Shown here: one piece after another, positions 51,401-62,152 of the stretch
Layout of the letters: the number at the start of each line of letters is the position of its first letter
Numbering within the stretch: position 1 is the stretch's first letter
Source: Cyanodermella asteris
Taxonomy: Eukaryota > Ascomycota > Lecanoromycetes > Ostropales > Stictidaceae
NCBI GenBank assembly: GCA_900618795.1
Contig: UYJD01000009.1
Location: 751,823 to 815,822 of the forward strand
Length of the DNA: 64,000 nt
Reading direction: 5' to 3'
The notes under the pieces: model-generated
The model's input: the letters and a program-made list of their open reading frames with translations, nothing else
What the model was told of the DNA's origin: nothing
Databases searched by the model: none
Made by a program: the position numbers and the translations under genes

Positions 51401-53999
51401 AGTAGACTGGTCCGGTGCTACCGACCAACCTGTGCAGGGTGCGTCTGTCGCGAGGGCCAAGGTCATGTACCAGGTCGCGCGACGCGCGCTGCAGGATCTC
51501 ATGAACGGCAGAGACGGTTTTGGAGTCCAACCACACATCAACGACATTGTAGTAATTCGCCCAATGCTGAATGGTAGTATCCACTTCTGTCAGAACTTCG
51601 ATAAGCCGAGTCACCAACACCTTCCTGTCATGGATCTTTTCGTAATTCTTCGCAGCCCATCGGATGTGATATGGGAGATGTTTTGTTGCCCATATTGCAA
51701 GCTCTTTCGTGCTTTCCTTCGGCTCTTCACATAGCAACTTGAGACACGCATCGAGTATCGTCGCCCGAGAATCTATCAGATTCACATGTATCTTGCTGGA
51801 ACTCTGTGTTCCGGTGAGTGGGGCGTTGAAGAAAAACGGGTCGAAGCTCGCTCGCTCGGAAAGATCCCAGAGAAACCTTCGGACGGAATCCGGTTTTGCG
51901 TTGTCAATTTGAATAGTGAGTGTGATTCTTGGTTCGACGTTCGAAGCTTGCCTGTTGTCCACGACGGCTGCTTCTTCCTCTTCGTGCTTCCGCATGGCCG
52001 TGAAGAAGTCTACAAGCTCGGGCCTTACGACCACGAACTCTTCAACGTCCTCCCCGAGGTTTTCAAGCATGAGAACTCGACCAAAAATGTCCTTGTCGTT
52101 GATTTTCATCTTGAAAGACTGTGCTGCAGTCTTCTTGGTGGAAATTGAAGAGATGATGTCGACTTGCTCGATGGTGAGGCGAGATTTCGTGTCAGGGTGA
52201 AGGCCATAGATAACCCATTTCAAGATTTCGTTAAGTTGATCAATGTCATGCGGCTTGAGCTGGGTATTGAGCTCGTCAAGGGTTCTTTTGGCTATCTTGT
52301 TATGATCTCGTTCGGGTGGCTCGTCCAGCATGTGGTCGATATCTTCCAAGTCAGTTCTAGGGTTCTTCAACGCATCTTTGACGGCATCAAGGCGACTGAT
52401 GGCCAACGGAAAGTCACCATCGGCTGCCGTGGCGATCTTGTACTTGAATTGTTGTGCGCGATCCGGGTGCGAGCTAGTCAAACTCTTGAGCGAGCGATCA
52501 ATTTGCATCTCGCGATCAATGTACATTTCCACATCCTGATTCTCGGACTCGGACATGTCAATGGTTCGCAAGAGGGCGTGGCGGCTCAGGGTCTCCTGTG
52601 TACCTGTTGCCAGGATACGTAACTTTGTCGTAGCAGTTGAAGCGGACGCATTTGAGGATCCGAGTCGTGGGTTTGCGAGAATGGCCAACAGAGCTTCAGC
52701 AGTGGCCTCAGGGAGGACCTCCAACCCATCGAATATCAGCACATAAGTGTTGTCCGCTTTCCCAGAAGCAAAGCGAAGCTGGTTCCACAGATCTTCCAAC
52801 GTTTCGGTCTTTCGGTCACTTTTGCTTTTCGAACCTCTCGTCTGAAGCACGCTGCTAAGTTCCTTCAAGTACGTTCGGTTGTTCTCCGCGATTTGGAGCG
52901 CCATACTCTGCAAAGCAGTCCTCAGGGCCGGATGGTCTGGGTTGTTGGAATCTCTGCCCGCAACGTCTTGTTTGTTGAACATGTATACAGCAGACAGGAC
53001 CTTGTTGTTCTGACTCGTTGATTCGAGGTCATCAAGTATCGTCGGAATCAGGTGTGTTTTTCCAGATCCGCTTCTGCCACTTATCATCAAGAGAGGATGG
53101 ACGGATGTTCCATGGTCCCGCCACTGCCTGTAATATTGATTGTGTTGAAGCCAAGCGCCAGTACCTGGCAGGCACTGTTGTCGCGCAGAAGCGAGGCGAG
53201 TCTTCTGGATTTTGTCGTCTTCACCTCCCAAAAGATCCCGCTTGACAGCCTCCGTCAGTTCCTTGTTGGAGTCTTTTGCCTTGCGATCCGACGCATCAGT
53301 GACCAGAAAGTCCACGTCGTCCCGAATGTGTTCAACCACCACTTTGGTTCCATGGCCTAATTCATGATTCAGCGTGCTGTAGAGGAGATTTTGGCTCTTG
53401 CTCAACTTCTCAAATTTCGTGATCTCCTCTTGGATGCCCTGGTCCGTATCACCGAAGCCAGCTCGCAATGAGATCTTGACCTTGCCCCATCGTGATGCAT
53501 TTAGAATCTTGTAGGTCAGAGCTATCATTCGCACAAAGCAGCATAGCATCTGGTGGGTGTTCACTCGTAAGCTCGGATCCAGCTGTGCCACGGTTTCCAC
53601 CCTGACCAAAATTTTGTTCTGGCTGATAATATCTTGGATATTATCGAACAGGTCCGCAATGCTCTCATAGACCTGACTGATCCGACTGGGCACGGCCAGT
53701 AGAAAGGCAATTGCCGAGAAGCAACCTTTGGCACCGGCGAAAGCATCCTCTGCACCTGCGCCTGCAACCGAGGCCAGCGTGCTGATGCTATCAAGCAATT
53801 TGTTAATCTTTTTGATCTTGCTACGCTTGTCCTCTTTGTCCTTGCTGTTGTAGTCGGACTCAAGCTTCTTGGCCAGATCTTGCAGGCTCACGTTCGCGTT
53901 TTCTTTCAAATCCTTCCCAACTTGCCTACGGAAGTCTTCTTGGGCCTCTTGCCACATTTCCGTGATCGTGAGGTCGACTGCATTGCCGGCGCGCGCCAT
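48483..53999 (-). CDS. NOD-like receptor: Goodbye-NACHT-TPR-ZZ with long Pro/Gln/Tyr-rich tail
   Basis: Fungal STAND NTPase of 1838 residues in one exon from ATG 53999. Residues about 10-165 match the fungal STAND N-terminal Goodbye domain (ITEMWQEAQEDF, VPSRISQVYESIADLFDNI). The NACHT core has Walker A GRSGSGKT (308-315), Walker B YVLIFDG (419-425) and a sensor-like KLRILATGTQ. A winged-helix-like region leads to about residue 890, then a strongly acidic linker (about 899-976). TPR-like helical repeats run about 985-1375 (KTYMLKSLYDEAIDTFNE). A zinc finger follows (C1382, C1386, C1399, C1402, C1408, C1411, with H1423, C1425, H1429). After residue 1500 comes a 340-residue Pro/Ser/Gln/Tyr-rich tail. 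Such proteins are thought to sense non-self or pathogens and trigger cell death or immunity. The ligand is unknown. Confidence 0.88.
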   Translation of the reverse strand: MARAGNAVDLTITEMWQEAQEDFRRQVGKDLKENANVSLQDLAKKLESDYNSKDKEDKRSKIKKINKLLDSISTLASVAGAGAEDAFAGAKGCFSAIAFLLAVPSRISQVYESIADLFDNIQDIISQNKILVRVETVAQLDPSLRVNTHQMLCCFVRMIALTYKILNASRWGKVKISLRAGFGDTDQGIQEEITKFEKLSKSQNLLYSTLNHELGHGTKVVVEHIRDDVDFLVTDASDRKAKDSNKELTEAVKRDLLGGEDDKIQKTRLASARQQCLPGTGAWLQHNQYYRQWRDHGTSVHPLLMISGRSGSGKTHLIPTILDDLESTSQNNKVLSAVYMFNKQDVAGRDSNNPDHPALRTALQSMALQIAENNRTYLKELSSVLQTRGSKSKSDRKTETLEDLWNQLRFASGKADNTYVLIFDGLEVLPEATAEALLAILANPRLGSSNASASTATTKLRILATGTQETLSRHALLRTIDMSESENQDVEMYIDREMQIDRSLKSLTSSHPDRAQQFKYKIATAADGDFPLAISRLDAVKDALKNPRTDLEDIDHMLDEPPERDHNKIAKRTLDELNTQLKPHDIDQLNEILKWVIYGLHPDTKSRLTIEQVDIISSISTKKTAAQSFKMKINDKDIFGRVLMLENLGEDVEEFVVVRPELVDFFTAMRKHEEEEAAVVDNRQASNVEPRITLTIQIDNAKPDSVRRFLWDLSERASFDPFFFNAPLTGTQSSSKIHVNLIDSRATILDACLKLLCEEPKESTKELAIWATKHLPYHIRWAAKNYEKIHDRKVLVTRLIEVLTEVDTTIQHWANYYNVVDVWLDSKTVSAVHEILQRASRDLVHDLGPRDRRTLHRLVGSTGPVYCYYDLTLQIGRQWLQGDSWDVLPLFNWLDSWLDEENSFGDTSGQQDADEQDEDWEYDNGSDSEAEEADTDDGSSSDGGEDEDGNKSVADETTDDDGKEGDEADGEDEDGTKANTLSMKKRIARAAEWVENGLNPTNKDAVWHARLGKTYMLKSLYDEAIDTFNEVPEDERNLNYTIKESMARALAGKGDYSAAVSEMNEALILMRQIPDRTDGQQTGLIDSCRTLACWYSENLDDPGMAADLYEEVLGLDPSHDDTYKDLFELWRLHDDIADTEHVTELIRSMHTEKDGDSSISRLVSLFRTLVGPDAVTLFETIFPLIQRTYLYDLAFEAFDQAIQYPEDLQNLRRYEIASFRLHKGILTALQDPTPQGLNRAYDYWRESLEILGHQDFRGFGATDWAVEVVQRYHFKKALTPGQQNSDWHVAELENLTRKQQRDIDNLNLHTYLVSYYTKTQQGPKAIEIFEPMMTEILQYTTELDGAECADLAEIYLKLGNDAMALSAWSQCAPYESVFEWACNGRCNTDWDHADSFWHCRSCPRTIFCESCLEKLKAGTIERHICDKDHSWLYVPEWPELAEDSPGDTATGGVVLHGGKIIEGTWEREGAESLTLTAWLHKVQEEWGIEAGSVDLSYEDDQSAMDNNDYEKSVSNDGEQEPAQGYPTPPAEDIPGNEPVVTTTDLPSPPKSTDQPPTQPIENSRQLPVQSEFPEAVPTTARAPPPPTIPEGLRYSMINQASTARSIPSYSSYDGQGYGDAPWLDQPRQAEPPSNSYPRNPSATQGSALQERIPSPPNAYPRTQPPAQSPLLPEQRKPSPIARKPLVRAPSGQSDSPAHTPPALQTPPLRGSGYQSPPAPVPSSQGPVRQSLDQGYGAPQYERRPSSQMPPVRAYQANQAPQLNQASQPNQGYPVQQQTSWYQDQEYGGGRARRYAQGPSNGQYAQGPTNGQQWEARPGQGGQAGQTQWNQKWSQDRYG

Positions 54000-55608
54000 G
54001 GCGGCAAGCGGAAGACGACCGATCTAACGTCGAAGAAATGCAGGAAAACGCCAATGGACCAAATGCGACGCTCAAAGACAAGCCAGATGTGCAAATACTA
54101 TCAAGTGGACAGAATGAAACAAATAGGGTGGCAACAAATCCCAGGTTGTGGAAGAAATGATCAAGGCAAACATTGAAGGTCAGTCAGGAGAACCAGCAGC
54201 ATGTAGTCGGTGGTCCACTGAAGCTTATGCATCAGTTCTGACGGGTCACAACACAGCCTTGACTGTTCTGTGGTTCTGTCCTAGCCTGAAGAATAGAAGT
54301 GTCGCACCATCAACGAGGCTGAACGGCGCTAGCCGCCAGCGATGGTAACCATCCAACCCTTTGGCGGCTCGGCTTGGAGGCAAAGACCTGTGTTTCGGAA
54401 ATAGGGTTGCATCATGCAGAGTCGAATCCTGCGATCAATGAGGATCATCTTCCAGCCTCCAGGATCATAATCAATAATCACAGAAGGGTAATGTACAAAT
54501 GTGTCGAAGGAACGAGAACGGCCAGGATAGTGCTGACAGGTAATGTCAGCGCTCTATTTTGCGGCATCCGCACCGGGATGGCCATTATCTAAATTTACCA
54601 CCCGCGAGCAGGGCTGACGGAAGTCGATCCGCACGTAATCTGCTTCCTCCTTTGGATGCTACTTTCGTAAATGCCTCGAAGGGCACACCGGCGGATAGTG
54701 GTAGACCTGTATACTCATCTGCTCATGTAAGTAGTGTTCTAGGTGTGTCGACCAGTGCTGGCGGACCTACTTAGACAGGCTGGTTATCAAGCATTTTTGT
54801 GTCAAAACTTGTGTCAGCCCAGTTTTCCCGGCCGGGTTACTTGTCTACCTGCCTGTCTTCAGAGAAGGCAGGCTACAGGAGCGACGAACTCAACAGTAGT
54901 GACTGCCGCGTTGTTGATGGTCGTTTTGAAAGGCATACATCGTCTGATGCCATCGGACTTGAGCGACTGCACCACTCACTGCTACAACAGCACTTCTACG
55001 CGTCAGGTCTGCAGTGTGGTCAAAACGACAATAGCATGAACATGTCACTTTTTAGATTCTGATCCGAGCCGAGGGCTCCCCATCTCGTGTTCATACAACG
55101 TGCTTTGGCACTACATTCCTGTGAGGATAGTGTTTCCCCCTCATCTTAAGCATCTCCGTGTTGATTCACAAGAGATACACCGATCCATTTGCCATCCCAC
55201 CTGACCCAGGACAATATAGAATGGGGTGCTTGGAGTTCGCTCAGCCTGTGAGTTTGACGACGCCCAATCCCCCTGCCTCCCACGCGCGGCAAATGACTCG
55301 ATAAAAGTCGAAAACAAAAAATGGTATCTCTGAAAGTAGAAGGTGGCCAAGTGACCTGATCCAATTCGCAAGCCTGCATTCCTCCTCGTCTCTTCCCTTG
55401 CACTCATAGTGCGTTGTCCGCTTATACTACTCGAACCTCCCCAGAAGAGCTCATGTGCTTTGCGATGGACGATCAAATCATTTTGCCGGCCGTGGAAGAT
55501 TGTCCTGGAATGTCATGTACTGGACTTGGACACAATCGGCCAACCAAAGGGTTCATATTTGGTTGGCGCAGGCAAACTCGAAATATTCATGTCGACGTGC
55601 CTGTTGCT
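54000..55608. other. intergenic, NLR promoter and Sho1 3' flank
   Basis: About 1.6 kb without a gene I can support. The part next to 54000 is the NLR upstream region. No small divergent effector-like gene, often found beside fungal NLRs, could be recognised. No repeats longer than a few bases were seen. Confidence 0.45.
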
Positions 55609-56684
55609 CTATAACAGGATGAGGTAGTTACTTGGTGCAATACCAGTGCTACCGTTCTCCTTCTTGGCCTGCCACCAGCGGCCGGATACGTCACTGACCT
55701 CAAGAATCTCGTGCTTTTGAAACGAGATCTCGTTGGGGTCTGATGGATTCGCGTCGTAGCTGTAGATGGCCTTGGCACGGTATGGGTATTCGACCTGCTC
55801 GCCTTCCATTGGCGCTCCGCCGAAACCGCCTCCAGTTGTGTCTGGCTGTTGTTGTTGAGGGGGTGGTGGACCAAAGCCTCCGTTCATTCTTGGTGACTGA
55901 GGGCCCGGTGACATGCCTCTCGACACACCCATGGTTCCTGGGGGATATCCAGACACCGTTGGGCTGGAAGTCTCGAATCCAGCGAGCTGTTGTGAAGTGT
56001 AGAGATTTTGTGTTGCCGTCTGAGGAGGTGGGCGGTTGAAGTTGGGGTTCAAAGCGGGAGAGTGAGAGATGGGACGCGAGTTCATTGACTGGCGTTCTTT
56101 GTGCAAAGCAAACGAGTCAATGGTCTGACGGTGGGCAGCCTGCGGGTTGCTGCCAAAGTAAAACATCCAGACAGCCTGCGAACTTGTTAACGGACGAATC
56201 AAGGCGGCACAAAATCATGGGACATACAATGATGATGCTGAGAAGGATGAAGCCTGCAGCCGCGGCTTGTTCCTCATGGCCGACCTGGTATACAAGCGAG
56301 CTGACAGCAGAAGTACTGTAGATGAAAGCAATTGCCAAGAAACCGACGATGGCAGTCTGATAGACTTCGGTTGTTGCACTCGCAGTGGCGATGATTATAC
56401 CAATAATGACGAGGATCATATATGCCGTCGTCCACCACAGGAAGTTGGGATATGCGCCAGCGGGCGAGTTTGTTGTCGCCTGGTATGAGTTCTTGATCTG
56501 ACTGAGAATACCTCCGACTAAAGTGATGAGCCATGCCAGGATAGCCAGGGATATCGTCGCCAAAGCAAAAGGGTCACCGAGAATGTGCCCTCGTCAGAGT
56601 CAGCTTGATCCATTGACCGAGGGTGAAATGGGGACCCAACGACTTACCAATGCTGAAGGACGGCGCGCGCCGTGACCTGTTCAT
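55609..56684 (-). CDS. SHO1: high-osmolarity sensor Sho1
   Basis: Plasma-membrane osmosensor and scaffold of the HOG MAP-kinase pathway, binding Pbs2 through its SH3 domain. Three exons are inferred: 56684-56648, 56589-56228 and 56175-55609, giving 321 residues. Introns are 58 nt (GTAAGT...CTGAC...GAG) and 52 nt (GTATGT...TTAAC...GCAG). Exon 1 supplies [13 protein letters not shown], continuing [13 protein letters not shown], the family's conserved start. Four membrane spans lie in residues about 24-140 ([56 protein letters not shown]...VWMFYFG). A Pro/Gln-rich linker leads to the SH3 domain (about 262-321) with [19 protein letters not shown] and [23 protein letters not shown]. All expected parts are present. 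Confidence 0.94.
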
Positions 56685-59405
56685 GTTGCCGGCGGGATAC
56701 TTGCGCAGAGAAGGTGTAGTGACTCTTGAATCACCGTATACGACCATTCGAAGAAGCTGGGATGGCGGACTGGATGCAGTGTTTGTCTCTTTGTCCGCGA
56801 CGGTCCTTGCCGATCAGGGAGTTGCTGTCGCACAAGAAGCGTCCCGAATCTCGTTCACAGCGCGCAGCGTTGTGAATTGGCGAGAAGGGTATACAGATGT
56901 CGTTATAGAGGATTTCCGTGTCGATCGGTGGAATGCAGAGGTGAAAAGAGAGGGTGTTGTCCGGAAGATGAGACGACGAGGGAGACTGGAGTAGTAGCAG
57001 ACCGGCTCAGCCTCGAGTCAGCAGAGACGGGGCTGGGTTGGCAGTCGCATAAACAGAAGCGAAGAGGAGTAGCAAGAAGGGTGCGAAGCTGGAGCACAAT
57101 GAGCGACAGAGTTGGGATGCGAAGGAGAGCAGAGTCAATGCCGACGTAGAGATGGCATTGCTGGCATGAATCGAGTGCAGAGCTGGCTGGGATGGAAGAG
57201 AAGGGCGACGACGATCTTAGGGAACCGCAACAACTGCGGCAGGCGCGACCGACTTCGAGCACCACTAGCGCACTCTCACTCGGCCAGGCGTGCCTGCCGT
57301 GCACAGGCCACTTCTATTTCCAAATGCGACACTACTTTTCTACTAGTCGGCCACTCTCCCTCTCTCCATCCTCTCCCTCCCATTCGACCACCCCTGTCGA
57401 AAACCTTCTCTCCATCGGATTGTCCGCCCTGCGCCTCACTCGCCTGCCCATGCAGCATCCACTCTGCTGCTGACTACTGCTGGACTGCCACCACACTCAC
57501 CATCCTCATCAGCAGCTGCCAGTCGGTCTGCGGATGCGACCACGTTCTTGCAGCTCCATCTCTCGGGTCAGCACACCGTGATACGACTACACAACGAGAG
57601 AGGTTCATGTCGGCCTCGATAAGGCTGCAAGCATTTTGGGACGGCATGCCTGTCTCGCTGGCCGACCGCTGGTCCCCTCCCGAAAACGTTCCACGCCTGG
57701 TATAGCAAAGACTCTGCAGCCTACCCACGCTATGTCGGCTAGCCTATGATCATAAAGAACGATCGCAGGCCTTTTGACTTGAACATGGACAACATCTACG
57801 AAGGAGAAACCATGCTGTGTGATTTTGTCTCGATACACTCAGGACGGGCGTACTTCGGATTGAAATAGTTCAGGGGCTGTGCCCGCCACGACTTTCGTCC
57901 TCCCGCCTTGGTTCCTGGCTCTAGACCACAGCTGGTCCGTATAGGCATGGCAGTGCGACCGGCTGTCACTATGGCCCATCAAAGCGCTTGAACTTATAAC
58001 AGCAGCATTTGCTGAGCCCATGCATTTGGCCCTATGTTATCCCGTGCCATGGGCAATGTAGTAACCATACACTGTTCTTTGTTTGAGCTCAAGCAGACAA
58101 GCAGACTGCCACAAAATTACTATGGAAGCATCTGGGCAAGCAGGTACAACTTTTCATGGTGCCCAGTGGCCGTAAGGCAGACAGAGAGTTCAGCCCGCGT
58201 TTACCCCATACAGCATCACTTTCTGAAGTATGAATCCTCTTTCCGCCGACCCCAATGTAAGGAGCACGTGCGGTCCACTTCTGCGTATTCAGTGTATGTA
58301 CGATTGGCGATATCCGAACCCCAAATCCTACCTTGCGCCCCTGGTCGTTGACCATTGCGACGGCCAGCTTCCACCGTGGCTGCAGGGAAGCTTGCGAGAC
58401 TGTCCGGTCGACGTGGATAATCCCCTGTCCCGCTCTTTCGACAGGCCACAGAGAGCTGATGTGGGCCAAAACAGTTGGCGCAAGGCCGCGCAACGAAATT
58501 ACAGGCTACCCGGTTCGGGCTGGAAATCGACAAAACCCGGTCCACAACTTGGCCATCAGCCACGCAATCAAAGTTCCAGAGACGAACATCAGATGCAGCT
58601 ACCTTTGTGTGCTACTGTTAGGTCGAAATTGCTGAACTCGTAAAGAGGGGCCTTTGACGGGGACGAGGCTGCATGTTTTGAGACACACATCTCTTTTGCG
58701 ACGAAAGATCAGCAAACCGTCGCATTTGTTCGGCCTGCTAATTTGCGTTTAAGCTCGCCGCACTCGTGGCACCGCTTGGGCGATCGTTGTGCACATCACG
58801 GTGATCGGCCGCAGATCAACGATCCTGCGGAGAAGGCAGCTCGCGCGTATGTAGAAAGTGGATCCGAGATCAAGCGCTCAAAAGTTGATCTTGTGCTCGT
58901 ATCAAACAACGCAGTCTTTGTGTCAAAGCAGATGTATCTATGGCACAACGGCGTGGCGCCTCGCAGATTTCAGCCGCGTGAGCTTGGCAACTTGCACCAG
59001 GTTGAAGGGAGTCCAAAGAGACTACTGTGCACACTGCAGGCTACGGTACCTGCGTTGTAACGGACGTGACCAACCTGAGAATCCGTAACATGCTCCTTGG
59101 ACATGTTTCACCTCAAAGTCTGCGAGCGTTTCCAGTTTTTCCACAGTTGTTAGGCTCGGCTGTTGTCGCGGTCCACACCGACCACTGTTTCGCAAAGCCC
59201 AATCGGGCATATTAATCTATCCTCGTGTGGTCTTCCGGACACCTCTTCGGTGGCATTTTGCAACTCGTGGGCCAGCACGAGAGTTCAATATCCTACGGCA
59301 AGACTGTGAGACAGATGACAGGAATCGTATCTTTTCAGACAAATTGTCGGGTCGACATGGCCCGTCGGAAACGGCTATCTGCGTCCGCGGCATGCACTGT
59401 CAAGG
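56685..59405. other. intergenic, Sho1 promoter and Bor1 3' flank
   Basis: About 2.7 kb with many short open frames and no recognisable motif. The segment 56685-57500 probably contains the Sho1 promoter and leader and has a C/T-rich tract near 57340-57420. A frame at 58743-59060 on the plus strand is mildly protein-like but has no ATG start or known domain, so I do not call it. Confidence 0.4.
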
Positions 59406-61349
59406 TCAAGCGTTATCTTGAATCGGCTGCTCAATCTCATCTAGCTCGATTTCTGAGGTCAAGTCAGTGTGTTGGTTACGTGCGTCCTGGTCGTCCTCGG
59501 GCGTGCCTTTTTTGCAGGCCCATGCGTCCACAAATCTGAGCGTCTCGCGATTCCACAGCCTGTTCATCAGTAGCAGACGGGCTGGTATGAGAACCAAAAT
59601 GAGTAGCGGGAACGCGGGCGCGCCTTTGGTCAGCGTGACCACAAAAATGAGCACAGTCAGCACGATCTGTGTGACTGTGTATGTGTGCACACCAATGTAT
59701 CCTTTGACTGCGCTGCCTGTATGCTCGACAACAAGCTCCGGAAGAGGCGGAAGTTCGGAGATTGGCGTCAACATGTAGAAGAATCGATAAAGTATTGGGT
59801 TGACGGAGAGACTGCGGATACCCATATAAATGAAGAGGCCGGCCAAGACACTTGTCGGAACCAAGCCAAGCACTCGCTGTAGTGGTGGCGCTATGAAGGC
59901 CAGAATGGCTCCTGCATGCAGGAAGGTGCTCCATCTTTGCTCGTGAACCATGCGAATTTTGACTTCTTCTTTGCGCTCTATTCCATCATCCGGGTCTTTG
60001 GTTGTTCTTTCGTCGAGGCCATCGTGCATCAAGCTTTCGCTGTGTAAAGGGGCTTGTGGTAAAAGTCCATTGGCCGGTGGTATTCCCAGTATACCACACA
60101 GAGCAGTGGTACAACCAAGAAGCACGATATCCCAAGCAAACCCACCGGGCTTCTTCGTGTTGTATCGATCGATGGTGCAGATGATGCTGCTGACCTCGTG
60201 GTCAAAGAAGAACAGGCAGGTGATGATCAGGCCCGGAACCATCGCAGCCAGAATCCATCCAGCTGGCAGCTCCCAGAATCTGACAAAGAACATGGTCCTC
60301 TCTGGACTCGTCGGTTTGAACGTTGTCGACACGGCCAATTGCACGCCGTCGAGGTCCGCCAGTTCTCCCGCATGCGGCAACCCGGTGAACAATATAATGC
60401 TGATTGCGGCCGCATACTCGGCCAGACCCATGCGAATATAACGATGAAACAGGGGCTTCCACTTTTCTGCCGTCGATAGCGCCAGCGCTACCAGCGTCGT
60501 CCCGATGGCTCCGATGATGGCGTACAGGAAAGCGGCAAACGAGACCGCTTCGTGCACACGCTCCAGTTCCTGAATTGCCTTGTGGAAGTAGATGATGGAG
60601 TTTAGAAGTGAGAAGATCTCGGTGGAGAAGGTGGTCACGTAGCACATTGTCCAGTCGTGCGCGTTGAACACGGCCAACAGGATATGCATCCAGGCGGAAT
60701 GTATCAGTGACCAGGCCATGAAAGGCAGGAAGGGGATGCGGAAGGACGTGTCACATAACGAGTAGATGTTCTCCGCCAGCACGGAGAAGGGGCCCGTAAC
60801 GCCAAGTATGGTGAGAGGCTGGATCGAGAAGCTAACGAGTAGATCAGCTCCTGTCCACTTCCTAAGAAAAAAAGAATGAAGAAAAGAAAAAGAAAACCAT
60901 GCAACAGGTGCAGAGCATGCGGATACTCACAGGCTGAAGATGACCCCACACAACCCCGTACTGAAAACGACCTCGATCGTGCCCCAATTCTGACCCGTCA
61001 AAACGTACAAGTCGCTCGCAAACGTGATGCCGGGCAACAGGTTCGTGAAGAAGACGTACACGGCGCTCGCGAAGATGAGCTGGTTGAAGGTCGTCCAGTC
61101 GGAGGCATAGCGGCGGCGCAGGTTGAGGAGGTCTTGTTTGAGCAGTCGGAAGGGCCGCAGTGGGCCTTCGGCGGCGACGGAACGCTTGAGGGCTCGGAAG
61201 GGGCGTGGGGTGTGTTTGGAGGGGGTTATGGGGTAAGGGGAGGAGGGCCGGTCGTCTTCGGGGTTGGGATTGGGGTTGGGGGCCTTGGGGACGTTGGCGA
61301 CGCGGATTGTTACGTCGTGGGGACGGCGGCGGAGGGCGGCGGGGGACAT
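59406..61349 (-). CDS. BOR1: Bor1/SLC4-type anion (borate/bicarbonate) transporter
   Basis: Integral membrane anion exporter of the HCO3-cotransporter (SLC4) fold; yeast Bor1 exports borate. Two exons, 61349-60931 and 60831-59406, give 614 residues. The 99-nt intron starts GTGAGT. Of two acceptors, CGTTAG (60832) is preferred because it gives FSLFSIQPLTILGVTGPFSVL, the conserved first transport motif; using the CTTAG 35 bases earlier would insert foreign residues. A basic cytosolic N-terminus is followed by about 12-14 hydrophobic spans, including WTTFNQLIFASAVYVFF, GWILAAMVPGLIITCLFFFDHEVSS and VLAGLFIYMGIRSL. The acidic C-terminal tail (TSEIELDEIEQ) may govern turnover. Substrate assignment beyond the family is inference. 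Confidence 0.9.
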
Positions 61350-62152
61350 GGTTAGGGATTCGTGAGATGTGGAGGTCGTGGATGAAGGTCTGGGAACGAT
61401 TGGTCTAGATCTGGAGCATTGTCGAGGTGTCTTATCATGGTGTAGGACTCGTGAAGTTGAGGCTGTCTCGCGACATTCTGGAAGAATACAAACCCGCCAG
61501 ATAGAAGATGAGCCTAAACTCTATGTTTATCCAGATCTCGATTCGATCGTCTTGATGTCTACGTCAGCGCACCAGACATAAATCGCTTGGCAAATGCTTT
61601 TCATTCATGCTTTTGATAGGTAGGGACCTTAGGTATTAGACCCTGTTGTCTACTTTGGCTCCTATTCCAACATTGGCAGTGATGTGCCAGATCAGTCTTC
61701 CATCGAGCACGTTTGCACGTGGGTGAGCCACCATTCCTTGGCAGTTGATTGACTTTTTCGTGTCGTAGTCTCGACGTCCGCTCGCCAAAGGGGCTTTTGG
61801 GGTTCCGGCCATGGATCGCGAAAACGCGCTACAGGCGGCGTGTCAGCCTTGTGCCGGTTGCAAGTGGCCCAATGGATACAGTACACATACTGGGGTAACA
61901 GCACCCTTGCTTCAGGAGGTGCTCATTGTTATTGACTGCGTCCTGCCGTGCGTCTTTTTGATGCTTCAACGCTTTCGTGCGAGACGAGCCGTGCGTTGAG
62001 TTTCAGATTCTACCGTGTTTTCGTTCAATTGTACTGCGTACATCTAAAGAGTCGCGTGTTTCTACTTACTGGAGATTTCTGGCCGTGGTGCGTTCATAGA
62101 CCACTTCCGCAGGGACTGGTCCACGACTTTGCCATCAGGTTCAAACGATAAA
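61350..62152. promoter_or_regulatory. divergent promoter Bor1 / membrane-anchored hypothetical gene
   Basis: 803 bases between two start codons. No gene, no clear TATA box and no repeats were noticed. Confidence 0.4.

Noticed and set aside
54416-54432. Stem-loop resembling a tRNA T-arm
   Set aside because: The loop reads GTCGAAT instead of TTCGAAT, and no acceptor, D-arm or anticodon arm could be fitted upstream.
58743-59060. 105-codon mildly protein-like frame
   Set aside because: It lacks an ATG start, a recognisable motif and splice partners.
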